This document shows, in pieces, positions 6,771-9,588 of a stretch of 9,588 nt of DNA. The notes below the pieces were generated by a model, which saw only the letters and a list, made by a program, of their open reading frames with translations, had not been told where the DNA came from and ran no database searches. Position 1 is the stretch's first letter. Each line of letters starts with the position of its first letter. The stretch lies in contig JAFXIM010000265.1 in the NCBI GenBank assembly GCA_017533165.1, forward strand, positions 1-9,588, written 5' to 3'. The position numbers were made by a program, and so were the translations under genes. The DNA comes from Eggerthellaceae bacterium. GTDB taxonomy: Bacteria; Actinomycetota; Coriobacteriia; Coriobacteriales; Eggerthellaceae.

Positions 6771-7637
6771 GTGGCAGAAAAGAAGCAAGCGCTGTTGGTA
6801 TTCAGCAAGCCGCCCATGCCGGGCCTGGTGAAGACGCGCCTGACCATCGAGCACGGCGGTTTCCTCACCCCCGAGCAAGCGGCAGAGTTTTTCAAGCGCA
6901 GCTTGTATGACGTGTGCGAGGCTTGCATGCATGCACTGTTTGAGCTTAAGTGGGCAAACGATGCGAAGGTAGCGGCCGACCCCAACGCCGACGTCATCAC
7001 CTACGACTTCTTCATCTCCACCACTCCGGCAAGCAACATCGCCCTTATGAAGGAGACTTTCGACGCCATCGGCCCCTGGCCCATGGAGATCCACTACATC
7101 ACCGATAAGGGCGCAACCTTCGACGATCATTTCGACGATGCGTTCAAGCAGATCTTCGACATGGGCTACGAGCACATCGTGTCCGTCGGTGGCGACATTC
7201 CCACCATGCCGAAGTCCCACATCACTCAGGCATTCCAGTGGCTTGACTACTTCCAAGCTCAGGGTACGCCGGGCTTTGTTCAAGCACCCTGCCAGGAGTG
7301 CGGCACCTCGCTTGTTGGCTTCAGCTACAACACCCCGATTGATCACCAGGGTGTGTACTACAACCTCAACGGCAAGCCGGCACTCGACGCTTACGTGGAG
7401 AAGATTGACGCGGAAAACATCCCCTGCGCATACTTCTCGCCCATTGCCGACATCGATGAGAAGACCGACCTTGCACACGCCATTTCCTGCATGCGCGCCA
7501 TCGAGCGAGCTGCTAAGTACCAGCCCGAGCTGTTCGTACCGCGTCGCGTTCTCGACTGGGTTGACTTCATGGGCATTCGCGTGAGCACCCCGCCCAACGA
7601 GGAACATGACCCGCGCCAGTATATCGACGAGGAATAA
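6771..7637 (+). CDS. DUF2064 / TIGR04282-type transferase-like protein, 288 aa, GTG start
   Basis: This is a protein of the GT-A-fold family described as rSAM/selenodomain-associated transferase 1, related to nucleotide-sugar transferases. Signatures are LLVFSKPPMPGLVKTRL at residues 8-24 (the family N-terminal nucleotide-binding strand and KTRL loop), VGGDIPTMP around residues 139-147 with D142 in the usual metal-binding GxDxP position, and ADIDEKTDL near the C-terminus. At 288 residues it is longer than the roughly 200-230 usual for the family; the extra length includes an inserted segment around residues 50-80 and a C-terminal tail of about 50 residues. It starts at GTG 13 bases after the Mo/W gene and ends 3 bases before the radical SAM gene, so it is very probably in the same operon. 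The known family link to radical SAM enzymes agrees with that neighbour. Donor and acceptor are unknown. Confidence 0.85.
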   Translation: MAEKKQALLVFSKPPMPGLVKTRLTIEHGGFLTPEQAAEFFKRSLYDVCEACMHALFELKWANDAKVAADPNADVITYDFFISTTPASNIALMKETFDAIGPWPMEIHYITDKGATFDDHFDDAFKQIFDMGYEHIVSVGGDIPTMPKSHITQAFQWLDYFQAQGTPGFVQAPCQECGTSLVGFSYNTPIDHQGVYYNLNGKPALDAYVEKIDAENIPCAYFSPIADIDEKTDLAHAISCMRAIERAAKYQPELFVPRRVLDWVDFMGIRVSTPPNEEHDPRQYIDEE

Positions 7638-7640
7638 GCG

Positions 7641-8975
7641 ATGCGTAATCTGCATAAGACGGGCGCACTGTGCCCGACCTGCCTGAAGGAGCTGCCCGCT
7701 CAGGTGTATGCCGATGAGCAGGGCGTCGTATGGATGAGCCGTACTTGCCCCGAGCACGGTCAGCTTGACACGCGGATGTGGCCCGACGCGGATCACTATG
7801 AGTGGTTGCGCTCCGAGGCTTTCCCCAAAACCAGACCGCAGAACACCACGCCCATCACGGGTCCCTGCCCCCACGGTTGCGGTACTTGCGGGCGTCACGA
7901 GCGTCGCGGCACGCTGCTCGAGATCGAGGTTACGCGTAATTGCAACCTTAGATGTCCCGTTTGCTTTGCAAGCTCTGCAGGTGGCGAAGATGACCCCACC
8001 ATCGAGGAAATATCCACCATGTACGATGTCATTGCCAACGCTGTTGGCACCGATGGCGCCGTGCAGATTACCGGCGGTGAGCCCACTTGTCGCAAGGACC
8101 TGATCGACATCATCTATATGGGTCGTGAAAAGGGCTTCTGGGGTATTGAGATCAACACCAACGGCCTTGTGATCGCCGCGCGCGATGGCTATCTCGAGAA
8201 CCTGGTGGCGGCTGGCCTTACGGGAGTCTACCTGTCCTTTGACGGCCTGACCGGTGACGTGTACGAGGCAACTTGCGGTCGCGACATTCTTGACATCAAG
8301 CTCAAGGTTATCGAGCGCTGCCGCGAGGTGGGCATCCAGTGCGTGCTTTCCGTTGCGGTTGTCTCCGGCGTGAACGACAATCAGCTCGGCGATCTTCTGC
8401 GCTTTGCTCTTGAGAACTCCGATGTGGTTGCGGGCCTTGCATTGCAGCCGGCTTTCACCTCTGGTCGCTTTGATGCGCACCGCGTGATCCCCATGTCCTC
8501 GGGTGACGTCATCTTCTCCTTGGCCGAGCAGTCCGACGGGCTGCTCAAGGTTGAGGACATCTGGCCCCTTGGCTGCTCGAATCCCCTGTGCGACACGGGC
8601 GTGTTCCTGGTGAAGAGCGACGATGCGGAGCATCCGAGCGGCTTCTACCCGGCAACGCAGCGTATGACCATGGAGGAGTATGCCGCCGGCTACAGCCCTG
8701 ACAGCCCGCAGGGGTCGGTGTTCCTCGACATCCTGTACAAGAAGGGCATCGAGGTGAAGACGGGCCTTTCCGTCATCATCATGAACTACATGGACGTCTA
8801 CAGCATGGACACGCAGCGCTTGCGTGAATGCTCCATGATGGTGACCGTTCCCGACGGTCGCGCCATCCCGTTCTGCTCCTACCACCTGACCGACGCTTGC
8901 GGCAAGCGCGTGTATCCGCCGTGGGGCAAGGAAGAGCTGCGCGGAATCGGCGATCGTCCTACGGTAGCCGAATAG
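7641..8975 (+). CDS. Radical SAM enzyme, COG1964-like with N-terminal zinc-ribbon-type cysteines, 444 aa
   Basis: This is a radical S-adenosylmethionine enzyme with C101-x3-C105-x2-C108 for the 4Fe-4S cluster and a TGGEPT segment for SAM binding. Upstream of the core are C11-x2-C14 and C36-P-E-H39 (zinc-ribbon-like), then CPHGCGTCGRH (C76, C80, C83), leading into EIEVTRNCNLRCPVCFASS. This N-terminal layout is the hallmark of the COG1964 group, whose characterised members include archaeal tetraether lipid synthase Tes and the MJ0619 pterin-associated methylase. The substrate of this bacterial member cannot be inferred. There is no membrane segment. The ATG at 7641 follows the DUF2064 stop by 3 bases, with AGGA at 7630-7633 inside that gene, so translation is probably coupled. 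The 444-residue length is ordinary for the group. Confidence 0.92.
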   Translation: MRNLHKTGALCPTCLKELPAQVYADEQGVVWMSRTCPEHGQLDTRMWPDADHYEWLRSEAFPKTRPQNTTPITGPCPHGCGTCGRHERRGTLLEIEVTRNCNLRCPVCFASSAGGEDDPTIEEISTMYDVIANAVGTDGAVQITGGEPTCRKDLIDIIYMGREKGFWGIEINTNGLVIAARDGYLENLVAAGLTGVYLSFDGLTGDVYEATCGRDILDIKLKVIERCREVGIQCVLSVAVVSGVNDNQLGDLLRFALENSDVVAGLALQPAFTSGRFDAHRVIPMSSGDVIFSLAEQSDGLLKVEDIWPLGCSNPLCDTGVFLVKSDDAEHPSGFYPATQRMTMEEYAAGYSPDSPQGSVFLDILYKKGIEVKTGLSVIIMNYMDVYSMDTQRLRECSMMVTVPDGRAIPFCSYHLTDACGKRVYPPWGKEELRGIGDRPTVAE

Positions 8976-8999
8976 TTCGACGACCGAAGAGCTGAAGTT

Positions 9000-9060
9000 G
9001 CAAGGCGATGAGCCGGAAGGCGGCGTTTCGACGGAAGCGCCGCTCGTCGGATGGCCTTGC
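9000..9060 (+). other. Long imperfect hairpin in the intergenic region before the ferredoxin-DUF169 gene
   Basis: The outer stem is GCAAGGC (9000-9006) with GCCTTGC (9054-9060). Next, GATGAG (9007-9012) can pair with CTCGTC (9043-9048) with one wobble. The inner stem is GCGGCGTTTC (9020-9029) with GAAGCGCCGC (9034-9043), 10 bp with one G-T pair and a GACG loop; C9043 can serve only one of the two stems. No T-run follows, so it is not a classical terminator. It could be an attenuator, a processing or stability element, or a repeat-derived palindrome. Confidence 0.7.
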
Positions 9061-9080
9061 TAACCTGTGAAAGAGAAGAA

Positions 9081-9588
9081 ATGGCTGACTACAACATTGT
9101 GAACGACCCGAAGCGCTGCGTTCAGTGCGAGCTGTGCGTTGCCTTCTGCCCCTGTGACGTGCTTGAGCTTGACGAGAACGGCTATCCCTACGCCGCGCAC
9201 ATCGATGCCTGCGTAGGTTGCACCACGTGCTCCGGCAACTGCCCGCAGCGTGCGCTGTTGGTGGAGGCAACGGGCGATGCGACTTACGACCCCTTTGCCG
9301 ACGAGCCGCGCGCCGAGCCCATCGATGCCGAAACCCGCAAGCAGTATGCGGAATGGCAGCGCATCATCATGGAGAAGCTGGGCCTACGCTGGCAGCCCGT
9401 GGCGGTGAGCCTCATCGATAAGGACGAGTTGCTGCCCGACGTTCCCATGCCGCCCGAGAACCTGCGCTTCTGCGCTGCCATGATGGCTGCGCGTCGCGGA
9501 GCGAGCATCCTCATGCCGCCGTTCAGGCACTCCTGCCCCGACGGAACGTCTATCTTCGGTATGACGGGCGTTCCCGAGAAACTGGCGA
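9081..9588 (+). CDS. Two-cluster ferredoxin fused to a DUF169 domain, 3'-truncated
   Basis: The first 169 residues are present and the frame is still open at the window edge. The N-terminus is a bacterial-type 2[4Fe-4S] ferredoxin: C13-x2-C16-x2-C19-x3-C23-P and C44-x2-C47-x2-C50-x3-C54-P. After a linker, the region from about residue 90 matches the DUF169 (COG2043) pattern: WQPVAVSLID, then NLRFCAAMMAARRGAS, then a second conserved Cys in HSCPDG and GMTGVPE. DUF169 proteins have no established role; their conserved cysteines suggest metal or cluster binding. The ATG at 9081 has only a weak purine-rich ribosome-binding site (AAGAGAAG). It lies 105 bases after the radical SAM gene, beyond a large hairpin, and could be the last part of the same transcript or a differently expressed one. 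An electron-carrier or redox role is inferred from the ferredoxin half. Confidence 0.85.
   Translation, partial: MADYNIVNDPKRCVQCELCVAFCPCDVLELDENGYPYAAHIDACVGCTTCSGNCPQRALLVEATGDATYDPFADEPRAEPIDAETRKQYAEWQRIIMEKLGLRWQPVAVSLIDKDELLPDVPMPPENLRFCAAMMAARRGASILMPPFRHSCPDGTSIFGMTGVPEKLA

Noticed and set aside
6741..8885. A very long open frame on the minus strand (714 codons) opposite the DUF2064 and radical SAM genes
   Set aside because: Both + strand genes have complete family motifs, ribosome-binding sites and tight spacing. The minus-strand translation shows no recognisable domain and is a by-product of GC-rich codon bias.
9000..9060. A rho-independent terminator after the radical SAM gene
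   Set aside because: The stem is strong, but the following bases (TAACCTGTG) contain no T-run.

Overview
The window looks like chromosome from an anaerobic, moderately high-GC actinobacterium, most likely a gut Coriobacteriia (Eggerthellaceae-like) genome. This is inferred from G/C-rich third positions and from the density of molybdopterin oxidoreductase, 4Fe-4S and NrfD genes, which is typical of Eggerthella, Gordonibacter and Slackia relatives. No 16S or other taxonomic marker is present. All genes are on the + strand. I see no tRNA, rRNA, insertion sequence or CRISPR array.

Region A (1-3266) is the end of a respiratory-type molybdenum/tungsten oxidoreductase operon. It holds the C-terminal part of a catalytic subunit (1-1586, 5' end outside the window), a DmsB/PsrB-like protein with four 4Fe-4S clusters (1615-2193) and an NrfD-like quinol-interacting membrane subunit (2193-3176). 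A strong GC-rich hairpin terminator at 3230-3266 closes it. The catalytic subunit carries an unusual C-terminal extension: two copies of a 38-residue block built from octapeptides rich in Gly and aromatic residues, resembling the eukaryotic OCRE pattern.

Region B (3177-3511) is a 335-base intergenic stretch with two hairpins and probably the promoter of the next transcription unit.

Region C (3512-9588) is a co-directional gene set: a cytoplasmic HdrB-like protein with two CCG motifs; a second Mo/W-bisMGD enzyme without a Tat signal, starting at TTG; a DUF2064/TIGR04282-type nucleotidyl- or glycosyl-transferase-like protein; a COG1964-type radical SAM enzyme only 3 bases downstream; and a two-cluster ferredoxin fused to a DUF169 domain that runs off the end. 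The last gene is preceded by a highly foldable 61-base intergenic hairpin.

A reasonable reading is that region A is a membrane-bound quinol-linked reductase, while region C encodes a soluble redox pathway. In region C the CCG and ferredoxin proteins may pass electrons to or from the second Mo/W enzyme, and the radical SAM and DUF2064 proteins may make or modify a substrate or small molecule. The substrates of both Mo/W enzymes cannot be read from the sequence. The combination in region C is the best candidate here for an undescribed system.
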